A stretch of 64,000 bases of DNA, from contig NC_092523.1 in NCBI RefSeq assembly GCF_037038585.1, positions 2,423,001 to 2,487,000 on the forward strand, in the 5' to 3' direction. The position numbers and the translations under genes are program-made. The notes beneath the pieces are model-generated. The model saw only the letters and a program-made list of their open reading frames with translations, ran no database searches and was not told where the DNA came from. Source of the DNA: Patagioenas fasciata. Taxonomy: Eukaryota > Chordata > Aves > Columbiformes > Columbidae. Every line of letters begins with the position of its first letter. Within the stretch, counting starts at the first letter, position 1. Positions 1-12,400 of the stretch are shown here, piece after piece.

Positions 1-379
1 AGCCCTGTTGAACATCACAAGCTCAAATTCAGCATAACTAAAATTATTAATAACCCTATTTCATGTGTGGATTTTAAATTACTTCACAGAGTCTGGCAAA
101 TAAGTTGCCCTGTGAGGGATGCAACAGCCCTTTCTGTCCTTGGGGAAAAGCCCACAGAGGAGAAGTCCTCATTAAAGCCATGGGAAGAAATCACAGCATG
201 TTAGATATTGTTTCAGCCTTGGGGCATGTGTGTCTGAAGGAGACTGAGCCTTCAGGATGTCCCAAGTGACCTAAAATGTCCTCTACTGAGAAACTTCAGC
301 AGTGGGAAAGAATTTGTCCTCAGACCCCACGGGGACGTGAGACTGGTGACACACGTGACCTGGGAACGGCATCCTTTAC
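1..379 (-). other. FBXO41: FBXO41 last intron (partial)
   Basis: Intronic on the gene strand. No terminal exon, repeat or conserved motif is visible in either strand. Confidence 0.7.
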
Positions 380-495
380 CTGGAGTTTGTTCACCATTTC
401 TTCAAACATCTTCTTGGCTTCAGGGCTGTGGGGTTCCTTGAAGTAGTCCACAATGCCCACCTGCACGACGATGGACTTCAGGTTCCGGCACACAC
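380..495 (-). CDS. FBXO41: FBXO41 coding exon 11 (residues 737-775), penultimate
   Basis: Acceptor CCCCCAG|GTGTGTG; donor CTCCAG|GTAAAG, phase 0. It encodes VCRNLKSIVVQVGIVDYFKE, then PHSPEAKKMFEEMVNKLQ. The mammalian protein continues for about 20 residues in a final exon that I cannot find in 1-379, so it lies beyond the left edge. Reading through the donor would add an unrelated tail. Confidence 0.94.
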
Positions 496-3400
496 CTGGG
501 GGCAGAGATACCACCTGGCCTTGCCATACCTGGTGTGGACACGGTCTTCCCATACCGGGATGGACCCTAAAACCCACCCAGTGCTCCTCAAAGCCTTATG
601 CACTTGGGGAAACCTCACCCTGAAGATAGAGGTGACCCGGTCTTGGTGACCAAGAGTGCTGTAGGGAGGACAGTGGTCTATGGGTGCCATGACCACCAGG
701 AATGGCACCTCACACAGTGTCTGCAGGCCTCTTGCCCTCCTGAAGCTCCTGTCTTGGCAAATGGCTTCAGGAAATGGTGTGACTCCAACCTCAGATACAC
801 CAGAGTGAACCTCATGTGTGCCATAGATACTGAGGCCTCCATCGCACTAAGGGGAGCATGGAGGGAGTGTCTCCATCCTCCCTATGGCCCAAGGCAAGAT
901 CAGCTCTTCTTAGCCCATGCTTGTCAGGGAGCTGTTCAATCTTCTCTTGTAATCATAGAATCATCTGCTTGGAAAAGACCCTCAAGATCATCAAGTCCAA
1001 CCGTTCCCCCACCCCCGGCACTGCCCCATGTCCTGAGAACCTCATGTCCATCTGTCCAACCCTCCAGGGATGGTGACTCCAGCACTGCCCTGGGCAGCCT
1101 GTTCCAATGCCCCACAGCCCTTTGGGGAAGAAATTGTTCCCAGATCCAACCTCAACCTCCCCTGGCGCAACTTGAGGCCGTTTCCTCTGCTCCTGGCGCT
1201 TGTTCCTGGGGAGCAGAGCCCGACCCCCCTGGCTCCAAGCTCCTTTCAGGCAGTTCAGAGATCAAAAGGTCTCCCCTCAGCTCCTGTTCTCCAGCTGAAC
1301 CCCCCAGGTCCCTCAGCCACTCCCATCACACTTGTGCTCCAGCCCCTCATCAGCTCCGTTCCATTCTCTCAACTCACTCCAGCACCTCAAGGGTTTAGAA
1401 ACCTTCTACCATGGAGCTCCCAGCAGCTTCTAGTGTTGGCAGTGGGGCTGGAAGGCAGTCTGGTTCATGGATCTGGATATCTGGTGGCCTTTTGGTCAAT
1501 GGATGATGCTATGTACCCCCCTGTCATTGCTACTCACTGTTGAAGTGCAGCAAGGCTTTGGGGGTGACTGGCGTGGAGTTCAGCACCAGCATCTCCAGCC
1601 CCTTCAACCCTTCTCGACACATCTCTGCTGCAACCTCCTGGTTGATCTCTGCCACATGGTCCAGCTCCAGGACCTGAAGCCGCATGCAGTTTCGGGCTGG
1701 AAGGACAGAGCATCCACCATCAGTGCTCCACAGGACAACCAACGGGAATGGAGCAGTAGGAGGGATGGGTGGCAGCAAGAAGCGACAGGGTGGTCCTTGG
1801 GGTGGTGTTCTCCATTCCAATCCCCGTGGTCCGTCTGCCAGAGGAGATACCTTGCCTCCAGCAAGGTCCCCCTCTCCTTGTCCCATGAGAAGAGAGCTGC
1901 TTACCTAAGGATGCCAGTCCCTGGACACCGCAGCCGGCCCCTCCGATGCCCAGCGCCCGCAGGTGGGGCCAGCACCGGCCGATCATCTGAAGGCAGCGGT
2001 TGCTGAAACGTGTCGGCTGCTGGCTGGGGAGATGAAGAAGAAAGCTGGGGAAGGCTGGTAGAAAAGGTCAGCCCTCACCATGAATGTTCTTGGACCTCTC
2101 CCACCACACCAACATGGGGGTCACCACATTGGAAGGAGGTATCTCCAGAGCAGATGTCTCCATCGGATCAGACACCCATGGTTGTGTTGCAACCAGGACA
2201 GGGCAGGTCCATGCACTCTCCTCTGGGGATCTGAACCAGTCCCTGAATTCTGTCGCTTCCAGAGGTCAAATCAGTAGTGGAGAAGCCAAGTGGCATTTCC
2301 CCCAGGGAAGAAACAAGCCACCAGGGACTTGACATCCAACTTCTGCTTGGAAACATCCCTCTGTACACCTCAGTCCAGGTTGATGGGGAACACGACATGA
2401 CAACAAACCTCGCATGACAAGAAGAAATGCCCAGGAGGCAGCACCATGGCATGGACCAGAGGAGCTGAGTGACCTTCTCTGTGAGCCATGAGCTCCTGAG
2501 CACCCAGATGCTGTGGGGTGAGGACCCACCAGCATCTTCACACCCCTAAAATGCTTTTCCAAACCAAGACCAACTGCAGTTGTCTCCCCGTGCGGTGACT
2601 CAATACCTTTTTAAAAACATCCAGGCGCTTCAGAGCTGCTGTTGTATGAACATCAAGGAGCTCAGACAAGCGTTTGATGTTCAGCATCATCTACCAGACC
2701 CATCACAGCTCCTCTTTCATCTCTGGTGTCAGCAACCTCCCAGGAAACCTTCCCAGCTCAGCAGGGAGGTGCCTACACCCAACAGCTCCCAGCCTTCACA
2801 GGGAAAGATGGGGCTGAGCTTTTGGCCCCCTAAACTGGCCTCCAGAATTGCTGCTCATCCCACAAGGACCACCTCCCCAGGCAAATTGGGATCTGGTACC
2901 CAATTTCTTTCCAGCCCGGTGGTGCCCCTCACTCAGCCTGGTCTCCTCCTAGCATGACTCTTACCATGGATGCAGAGGTGCGACCTGGAGAGAGATGATG
3001 TCCCTGCAACCTGCTCCAAGGGCCCAGATGACTTCATGACCCACGGGGTCTGTAGAGCTCCTGGAATGACACAGGAGACACATGGTGGCCCCCACTGGCA
3101 GTGGTGCCACCTTGGGGGCTGTGTCTGCAGCCTCCATGATGCTACATCTCTCTGCCCTTGGAGGTACAAATCTGGTCATTATTTGTAACCCACGAACCAG
3201 ACAGTCCCACCACCAACCCATGCAGGAAGGCTGAAGGTATTTCTGTCTGGAATTGTGCTTATGGATGTGCAACATCAAGAAAAATGGAAGAAGGTGAGGT
3301 TTAAGGTAAGGCCGAAGGTGAGGTTAGTGGGTGAAGGTGAGGTTGAAGGTGAAGGCAAGAAGTCTTCCAGATGCAAAGGTGGCAAGTGATTGAACTGAGA

Positions 3401-6400
3401 CTGCCAGGAGAGGTACCCTTGCAGAGCAAATACAATGTCTCTGAAGATCCCATTGGGGTGGTTTCGCTTGCCATCTGCCCAGCCTGGATGGGGAAGGTGC
3501 CAGGAGGTGGTAAAGATGGTTCAGCTGATGGGTGGTAACCTCCAGCCAAGGGGACTGGCTGCTCCATGGCCTCCGTACCAGCTCGGTGGTTGTGCTACCA
3601 CATCTGTAGGTGACTGTTGGTCAAATGTCACTGCAGAGTTTTGCTGGGGGCTCCTCCTCGGTCTTTTTGGAGGTATCACAACAGACCTCATGGGATGCTG
3701 CTGGATTCGTGCAGGGACACAGTGGAAATGTAGGTTTATGGCACTGACTGGGTGCAGCCACATTGCCTGTCACCCAGCTCCTGTGCCACCGGCCACGAGG
3801 AGCTTCCACTGATGCCATTGGCTCCCTGCACTGAGTCGACTGAGGAGAGATGTCAGAGAGCATCGTTCTGATGCCACCAGCCCAGATAGAGGCCCCTGGC
3901 TGCTTCACTATGCCAGGCTCCCTCTCAAAGACTGAGGTTGCACTTCCTAACTCTAAATGACCTACTTCAAAATTTCAGGCAAGCCTAAAAATAAATTATG
4001 GGTGTTATCCTGAGCATTTCACACATCTCCACTGAAGATGCCTGCCAAAAGCCCCATGAGAGTGTGGCAGGTTGATTAGAGCATGAGTCAGAGTCACAGG
4101 TTGCCAACCTGCCAGGAGCTCTTGGGCTTGCTCTAATGCCCTTGGAAGGGCCGATGGAGGAGTCTTTGGGTTAAACCCAGCTTGGTCCGACATGGAGGAG
4201 CTGGCTGGGTGTGCTTTCCCGCCTGAAGGATTCTCCATCCTGGGCTGGATGAGGATACCCGTGGGCTGCAGATGAAATGGATGCAGAGGCTGAAGTGGTC
4301 ACCTGTAGCGCACAGCAGAGTGAGGATCATCTTCCTTGAGAACTCAGGAAAGCTAAATCCTGTCTCCATGAGAGGCAGAGACTCCTCAGGAGATGGCCAA
4401 GGCCAAGGAGCAGCCAGTGATCTTCTCCAGGACCTGTGACCTCCTCCAGGACTTACACCATTATGGTTCTTGTGTTCTTGCTCTTGAGCAAGGTCTCCAA
4501 GTTCAGTCTTAGCAATTGGAGCCATTCCTCAGTCCCAGGACAGAGAGACCACCAGGTCTTCGCTCCCCATTGGGAGCCTTCATCAAGGGGTGACAGTCAG
4601 GTGGGACCTCACTGAGGCCTGATGTTGGTGCACCTCATCTTCACCCTTCTCTAACATAAAGCAGTATCTCATTACCAAGACCCTGGTCACACCTTCAGCT
4701 GGGGTGAGATTGGTGACAGGATGGTGGGAATGGAGCTGTAAGGGAAGCATCTGCATGGGAACACACCAGAAGACAATGAGAATTGCAAGGACAGTTTGCA
4801 CTGGTGACATTGGGGCTGCTGCTGGGCTGGGGACATAGGAAAGTGGGTCCTTCACTTCTGGCCAGATAGGCTGCGTTCTGACAGGGAATGGGGATGGGCA
4901 TCAGAGGAGTCCCAGCACATCCCATGGACCTTCCGAGCCTTCTCCCAGCCAGGGAACCACATGGTCCCCCATGGGCAAGACGGGGGATGCTAGTGGCCAA
5001 CCTTACCGGTAGGTGACAGCCTGCAGGGCTCGGCAGTAGCAGCTGGCGAGCCAGAGTGAGCGGTCCGTCAGCACGTTGGGGCAGTGCGAGATGCGGAGGA
5101 TGAGCAGGTTGCTGCCTGTCGCCTTCAGCAAGGACTCCAGCCCGGCTTCCAGGCAGCCCCTGCCAAGGATGGAGGCAGGGTCAGGCATGGGGACCTGATC
5201 CCACACACCCCATGGCCACCTCAGGGCCACCCCAGGAGGGTGACATATCATAGAATCGTAGAATTATTTGGTTGGAAAAGACCCTCAAGATCATGGAGTC
5301 CAACCATTAACCCACCCCCGGCACTGCCCTATGTCCCTGAGAACCTCATATCTTGTCTGTTCGACTCTCCAGGGATGGTGACTCCAGCACTGCCCTGGGC
5401 AGCCTGTTCCAATGCCCCACAGCCCTTTGGGGAAGAAATTGTTCCCCACATCCAACCTCAACCTCCCCTGGTGCAACTTGAGGCCATTTCCTCTGCTCCT
5501 GGCGCTTGTTCCTGGGGAGCAGAGCCCGACCCCCCCTGACTCCAAGCTCCTTTCAGGCAGTTGCAGAGAGCAAGAAGAATTCCCATGGGGATGTCCCATG
5601 GGGATCTGTGGCTCCAGGATGCCCAAAATCCACAGCAGGAGCTGGTGTGCATTGAATGTCCGTCAGTGGAAATGAGACATAGGGGGTCATGGAGCATCAT
5701 AATCCCTGAGGACCAGCAGCTCTGGCTGTGGGAGGAGGGTGCCCAGGTTGCGAGGACTCACCGTGTGCTCTTCATATAGTCCTCCTTGCTCTCCTTCTTC
5801 CCTCGCTGGCGTGGCTTGAGGTTTTGGAGAGTGAGGGAGTGCATCTGAGTGCACCACTGAGACAGCATGGCCAGGAACTGGGGGAACAGAGGTGGCTGTC
5901 ACCAAGGAGGAAGTTTTCGGCATGCCCCATGCCCCACATCACTGGCTGTCTTGGGCACACACACACGCACAGAGGCATTTCTGCATGTGCACACACCTTA
6001 GATACGTGAAAATGCACGTGCAAGGTCACACAAGATCACGTGCAACAAAATCATGGGTGTGACCACAAAAGCAAGTGAAAACAAGCACACACGTGAACTC
6101 ATGGCCACAGGCACGCACGTGTGAACAGAATAGAATAGAACAGAATAGAATACAATAGTTTGGGTTGGAAGGGACCTTCAAAGTTCACCCAGTGCCACCC
6201 CTGCCATGAGCAGGGACATCTTCACCAGCTCAGGTTGCTCAGAGCCCCGTCCAGCCTGGCCTGGGATGTCTCCAGGGATGGTTCATCCACCACCTCTCTG
6301 CCCAACCTGGGCCAGGCTCTCACCACCCTCAGGGCCAACAATTTCTTCTTCATGTCCAGCCTGAATCTCCCTCCTTTAGTTTAAAACCATCACCCCTTGT

Positions 6401-9400
6401 CCTATCCCAACAGGCCCTGCTCAAAAGTCTGTCCCCATCTTTCTTATCAGCCCCTTTTAAGTCCGGAAAGGCCATAATAAGTTCTCCCTCGAGCCTTCTC
6501 TTCTCTAGGTTGAACACCCCAACTCTCTCAGCCTGAATAACGAGTGTGCAACATATCCAGCCACTGGTGTAAGCACACATCCGCGTGCACCCATGTTCCC
6601 ATGACCACATTGGCTGACAATCAACGCAAGCGAGATGCTTGCATGGCTTCACTTTTCTGTAAAAAAGATCTCACCCCAAGCAGTTCCATCCCCATCCCCG
6701 ATACCTTGGAGGACACCCTGGCGTTCTCCAGCAGCACCCGGGTCCATACGGCTGGGTGCCGGGCCACAAACTTCCAGTCCTTGCACACCTCAGCTGCCCG
6801 GAGCAGCGTCTTGGTGTCCAGGTAGGTGAAGATGCAGAAAAGAGCCGCTCGCATCTTGAGGATCTCGGGGCTGATCACCTCGCTGGAGTGGCCTGGGCTG
6901 CCCCTCTCCAGTCGGCCCACCTTGCCCCCTGGCCCCTCGGTCCTGGCTGTGGGACACAGAATCACACAGAAAAACAGACTGGTTGGGGTTGAAGGGACCT
7001 CTGGAGATCATCAAGTCCAACCCACCTGCTCACGCAGGGTCACCAGAGCAGATCACACAGGAAGGTGTCCAGGCGGGTTTGAATGTCTCAGAGAAGGAGA
7101 CTCCACAACCTCTCTGGGCAGCCTGGGTCAGGCTCTGGCACCTCAAAGTGAAGAAGTTTCTCCTCATATTCAGCTGGAGCCTCCTATGTTTCAGTCTGTG
7201 CCCCTTGTCCCTCATCCTATTATTGGCTCCTCCTCACAGAGCCAAGCAGCCATCTCCATCCCCCAGCTTCCATCCTCCCCATCCTCTCACCCCACCAGAA
7301 GATCCCGCTGTGGTCTCACCTGTCAGCCGGCAGCTGCCACCAGGTCGGGATGCGGCGGATCCGGGTCCCTCCGGCTCCCAGCCCTCGGCCTCGGACTCAG
7401 TGGTGCGGGACCCCACGTCGGAGACGTCGCCCTCCTCGCCCTCGGTGCTGTTGCGGTAGGGCCGGCGGTGCCAGTTTTGGATGGCTTGTCGGCGCAGCCC
7501 CGAGCCCCGGCCACCGTCCCGCGCCGGGTAGGGATGTCCGTCTGCGGTGTCATCGGTGGGACACGGCTCCGCGCTGTCGCTGTCGTAACAGCCCGAGCTC
7601 TGCGACACGGCTTTCGCCCGGCTCGAGGCTCTGGGCGATGGGGATGCTCAACATCAGCACTTGCCAGGGTGTGCAGGTGTGAATCCCCGTCCCATCAGCC
7701 CCTCACCCACCAAAATGAGCATCCCCTTAAAATCCCAAACTGACAGCGTGGATAGAATCATAGAATCATTTGGTTGGAAAAGCCCCTCAAGATCATTGAG
7801 TCCAACCATAACCCACCCCTGGCACTGCCCCATGTCCCTGAGAACCTCCTGTCCGTCTGTCCAGTCCTCCAGGGCTGGTGACTCCAGCACTGCCCTGGGC
7901 AGCCTGTTCCAATGCCCCACAGCCCTTTGGGGAAGAAATTGTTCCCCACATCCAACCTCAACCTCCCCTGGTGCAACTTGAGGCCGTTTCCTCTGCTCCT
8001 GGCGCTTGTTCCTGGGGAGCAGAGCCCAACCCCCCTGGCTCCAAGCTCCTTTCAGGCAGTTCAGAGATCAGAAGGTCTCCCCTCAGCTCCTGTTCTCCAG
8101 CTGAACCCCCAGGTCCCTCAGCCGCTCCCATCACACTCGTGCTCCATCCCCTCACCAGCTCCGTTCCCTTCTCTCAACTCGCTCCAGCACCTCAAGGCCT
8201 TTCTTGTTGTGAGAGACCCAAAACTGAACTGATGGGGAGACTCACCCCGTGCTGGAGGAGGAGCGCTGGTTGGACACACCATAAGGACCATGCACGGCCA
8301 CCCCTGGCCCTGGGTGCCGATCTCTCTGCAAGCAGACGGTACAAGAGGAACCAATGTGGTGAAACTCAAAATGTGGTTGGTGCAGTCAAGGGAGACAACC
8401 CCAATAACCCACCCAGCACCAGCTGTGTTTTGGGGTGAGGCCATACCCCAGTGGAACGCGGGAATACAGACCCACCAAGAAACCACTTTGGGATCCCCCC
8501 ACCCAGCATTACCCATGTCCCCACAGGAATGAGATGGGGGTCACTACACCTCCCCACTCAACCTTTGCAGCCACCAGCAAAGCCACATGTGTGCGTGCCC
8601 GAAAACGCTGGGTTGCCCGTGCCTGTGCCCGTGGAGGTACCGGTCGGCCAGTGGCCTTGGCCCCCGGTGTGCCACAGCGTCCCAAGCTGCCATTTGGGGT
8701 GGTGCCGCAGCTGCTGCTGATGATCTGGAGCTGCTTCTCGGCCCGGTCTGCCCGGTCCAGCAGCTCCTCGATGAAGTGCTGGAGGCGAACCTTGGCGTTG
8801 GCCTCACGGGCTGCCGTCTCCTTCAGAAACTGGTCGATCTGCAGCACCTCCCTGCATGGAAGGACCACGGGTAACACCTCAATCCATCCCCACCCATCCC
8901 TGTTAAGCACTTGTCTGCAATCTGGGGTGGGGGGTCATGGATGCTCAAGGACCTGAGCCACTCCATCATCAGCCTGGTTTGGGTCTGGGCATGGTTTAGG
9001 GCAGAGCAGGGACCAAGGGATGCTCCAGGTATGCAGGGTGGATGTGGTCACCTTGTTTTTGGGGGACATAATATTCCCAGCACCTTAGCTAGGATATACA
9101 TCACTCCCAGGGCTGGAGTCAGGACTCTGAGCACGATGGAGCAGAGGGAGGAGGATGATGATGATGCCATGAGAAGGTGGAGGATGGCGGTGATAACCCA
9201 TCTTGTTCAGATCAGACTTAAAGATCTTAAGCCTTCAAGGCATTAAACCCCTGCTCAGCCTCATACCTCGTTAACCCCAGTGGTTGCAAGGCCCCAGCTC
9301 CCTCATTAACACATTAATTAGCAGGCAATGGGGAGCTCAGAGCCTGCAGATGGGTGTGGTTTACCCTGCTGAGGTGCTGAGATGTCATCCCCAAAACACA

Positions 9401-12400
9401 GCCAGCGCTGGTGTGGAATGTGATGCTGGCTCAGCGACCCGAGTGTCCCTGTCCTGTCTCACACACACATGTTCCCAGGCACACACACACCCACCAACCT
9501 CATCCGCCTCCCAAAAACATGGGCATGCACACCCAGACACACGCAGCCATCACACACACTGCGAAAACACGTGTGGCCATCACACAAACCATAAAAACCA
9601 CAAAAACCAAAACACAGAGGCCATGGCCTCTGCCAATGCATGTGCCCTCTGAAGGCAGCACTGTACACCTGGGCGGGCACACACGCATGCACCGACATCG
9701 TGCACCCAACACACGCACAGAGCCGCCCTCACGTGCACAAGCGCTGTGAAAACAAAAATGCAGGCGTGCACCTCGACACACCCAGCACCGACCACACCTG
9801 CACACACACACACACGTGCACAACCGCTCTCACACCTTCATTCAGCATCCATGGGCCCCTGTAGATGCATAAACACAGCTCTGCACGTCTGCTTCGTGCA
9901 CACCCGACTGTGTACACCCGGCCGCACACAACCAACTGTGCACACCTGACCATAGAATCATAGAATCACAGAATCATTTTGGTTGGAAACGACCCTCAAG
10001 ATCATTGAGTCAAACTATTCCCCCAGCCCTGGCACTGCCCCATGTCCTGAGAACCTCATGTCTGTCTGTCCAACCCTCCAGGGATGGTGACTCCAGCACT
10101 GCCCTGGGCAGCCTGTTCCAATGCCCCACAGCCCTTTGGGGAAGAAATTGTTCCCAGATCCAATCTCAACCTCCCCTGGCGCAACTTGAGGCCATTTCCT
10201 CTCGTTCTATCACTTGCTACTCAGGAGAAGAGACCAACACCCTCCATGCTACAACCTTTATTCAGGCAGTTGCACACCCAGCCATGCACACCTGACCGCA
10301 CCGATCTGCACAGGAGCATGAAGGAAAAGAAGAGGGCAGCCCTTAGCAGCATCATTCACATTGTCACTTATTAATTGCCATCTAATTACCAATTAACTTC
10401 CCCCCAACCTGCTAAGTGCAGGGCGAGCCTGGGAGCCACCCAGTGATGACCTGGGAAAGTTCCCAGAGGGGCCCCAGGAGATTTGGAAGGCAAATGGGTG
10501 CTGGCGCAGCGGGTGTAAGGTGATGCTGATGCTTATCGCCTGCATCTCTCTTGGTCCCATGGACTGGGTGGAAAAATATCCCCTGGCAAAGAAAACAGAG
10601 CTCAGGAGCAAAAATACATACAGGCCTTGGGGTGTTTTGGAGCTGGGAAATGTCCTGGGAAATGTTTGGTTCTTGGGGAAACCTGAAACTGGCTTTGTCG
10701 ATGGAAATGGTTTCTGATGATTTCCTCACATCCAGGTAAAAAAAAAGGTGTTTTCATCAGCTCTTCCCACGCTCTCTCTGCAACCTGGCATGGAATTTTG
10801 TCACTCTGGCTGGAGGGGCCTGATGGGGACAGTCAAGGGGCAGGAGGGTTTGTCTCAGGAAAGGGAGGTCCAGGAAGTAGTTTTGGGGCATAAAACCAGG
10901 TTCTTAGGTGGTAATGGTGTCCAGGCTCCACCACAGACAGAACAAGATGTGTTTAACCCATTGGTCACCCTCTGTCCGCCCTGTCTTACATGTCTCCAGG
11001 CCCTGCTCCAGACTTGTCCACTCTGGTGGTCATCATCCTGCCACCACTCACCCCCAGTATGTCCCTGGACAACACCCCCGAGGCAGCTGATGGCTGTTCC
11101 TCAACCCTCCCCGTTGCCTGTGTCACACACACGCATTCAAACCAAGAGGTGTTGTCCTCATCTGGCTCCAGCATCATCCCACTCCTCACCCCAGGACCAT
11201 GCCCACCACCAGCACATCCTGTGAACCTTGTTTCTGAGCTGTCATCATTATTCCAGAGCCAAAGTCATTAACGAACATGCCGATGGTGGTGGGGATCAAG
11301 ACAAGTCCTTGAGGAATCCCACCAGTGCTCCCAGCACAGCACAATCGTGACTGTCCCTCAGTAAACTGCTCCTCACTGACTTCCTGGACTCCATGGTGGC
11401 CTCCAGCTTTGCTAAGAAAGTCCTGAGGAACAAGGTCTAGTTCACATGAACAACACCGATGGGCAAAAATGACCCAATGCTCAACTGAAGGGAAACTCAG
11501 GAGCAGTGCTGGGTTGGGAAGGGGGTATTGAGCAGGGAACATGGGATGAAAGTGAGGATGACAATGCCATGGTACCACCAGTAAACAGAGGTCATACTGC
11601 TTGGGCTAACCCACCCTCCTTCTGGGAGAAAAACCCTGAACTGGGCATGGCCAAGGTGGCTCCTCTGACGTTTATGGCCACGGGACAGGTTGATGGGATT
11701 GCTCAGGGTCTATAGGGCTGGATGATTCAGCTGTGGAGCGAGAGATGATCCAGCCCTGGTTTTGGGGGGACACTCTTTGGTACTAGAGATGGGCTGCAGC
11801 AACATGGCCACCACCACGTTCTTTGGCAGGACTGCGGGATGACCATGTGCAGCCCCAGCTTGGCTACATCCTGGGGACACTGGTGGCTTTGGGACAATGT
11901 CTGGCATAACGTGACCCATCTTGGTCACAGACATTGAGAGGCTCAGGTCTACATGGACACTGGGAGAAGATGCAAAACCTGATGAGTGATGACACTAATG
12001 GGCATTGCCATACCACTCAGTCTGAGGGTTTGGTGATGGTGTTGGGCTCTTGGGGTTCATCACCAGGGACCAAATTCCCCCCACCCTGCAGCCAGAAGAA
12101 AGGGCAAAGGACTCACTGTTGCTTGCGGGTGAGCTCCTGCTCCTTCTGCACCAGGTCCTGCTTGAGGGAGGCCAACATCTCCACACTGACATCCACTTGG
12201 CGGGACAGTTCAGATGCCCGGTCCTCCAGCTCCTGCTTCTCCCGGCTGAGCCGCAGACTCTCCTGCTTGGCCTTCTCCAGCTCCGAGCTCTTGCGGTCCA
12301 GCTCCATCTGCAGCCGGCCCACCTGCGAGGCAATCTTCTGCTCCACCTCCTCCGTCAGCTTCTCCAGCCGCTTGTCCACCTCCAGCTTCTCGAAGGCGCG

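Larger units (their letters stand above)
8852..12116 (-). other. FBXO41 intron 1 of the coding part
   Basis: Holds a CA-rich tract (9455-9950) and one CR1 copy (about 9952-10215). The remainder (8900-9450 and 10220-12116) shows nothing recognisable. Confidence 0.6.

Noticed and set aside
7878-8438. Open frame NAPQPFGEEIVP and its copies elsewhere
   Set aside because: Antisense translation of CR1 3' ends, repeated at every minus-strand CR1 copy.
9411-9953. Overlapping Cys- or His/Thr-rich frames
   Set aside because: CA-repeat translation artefacts.
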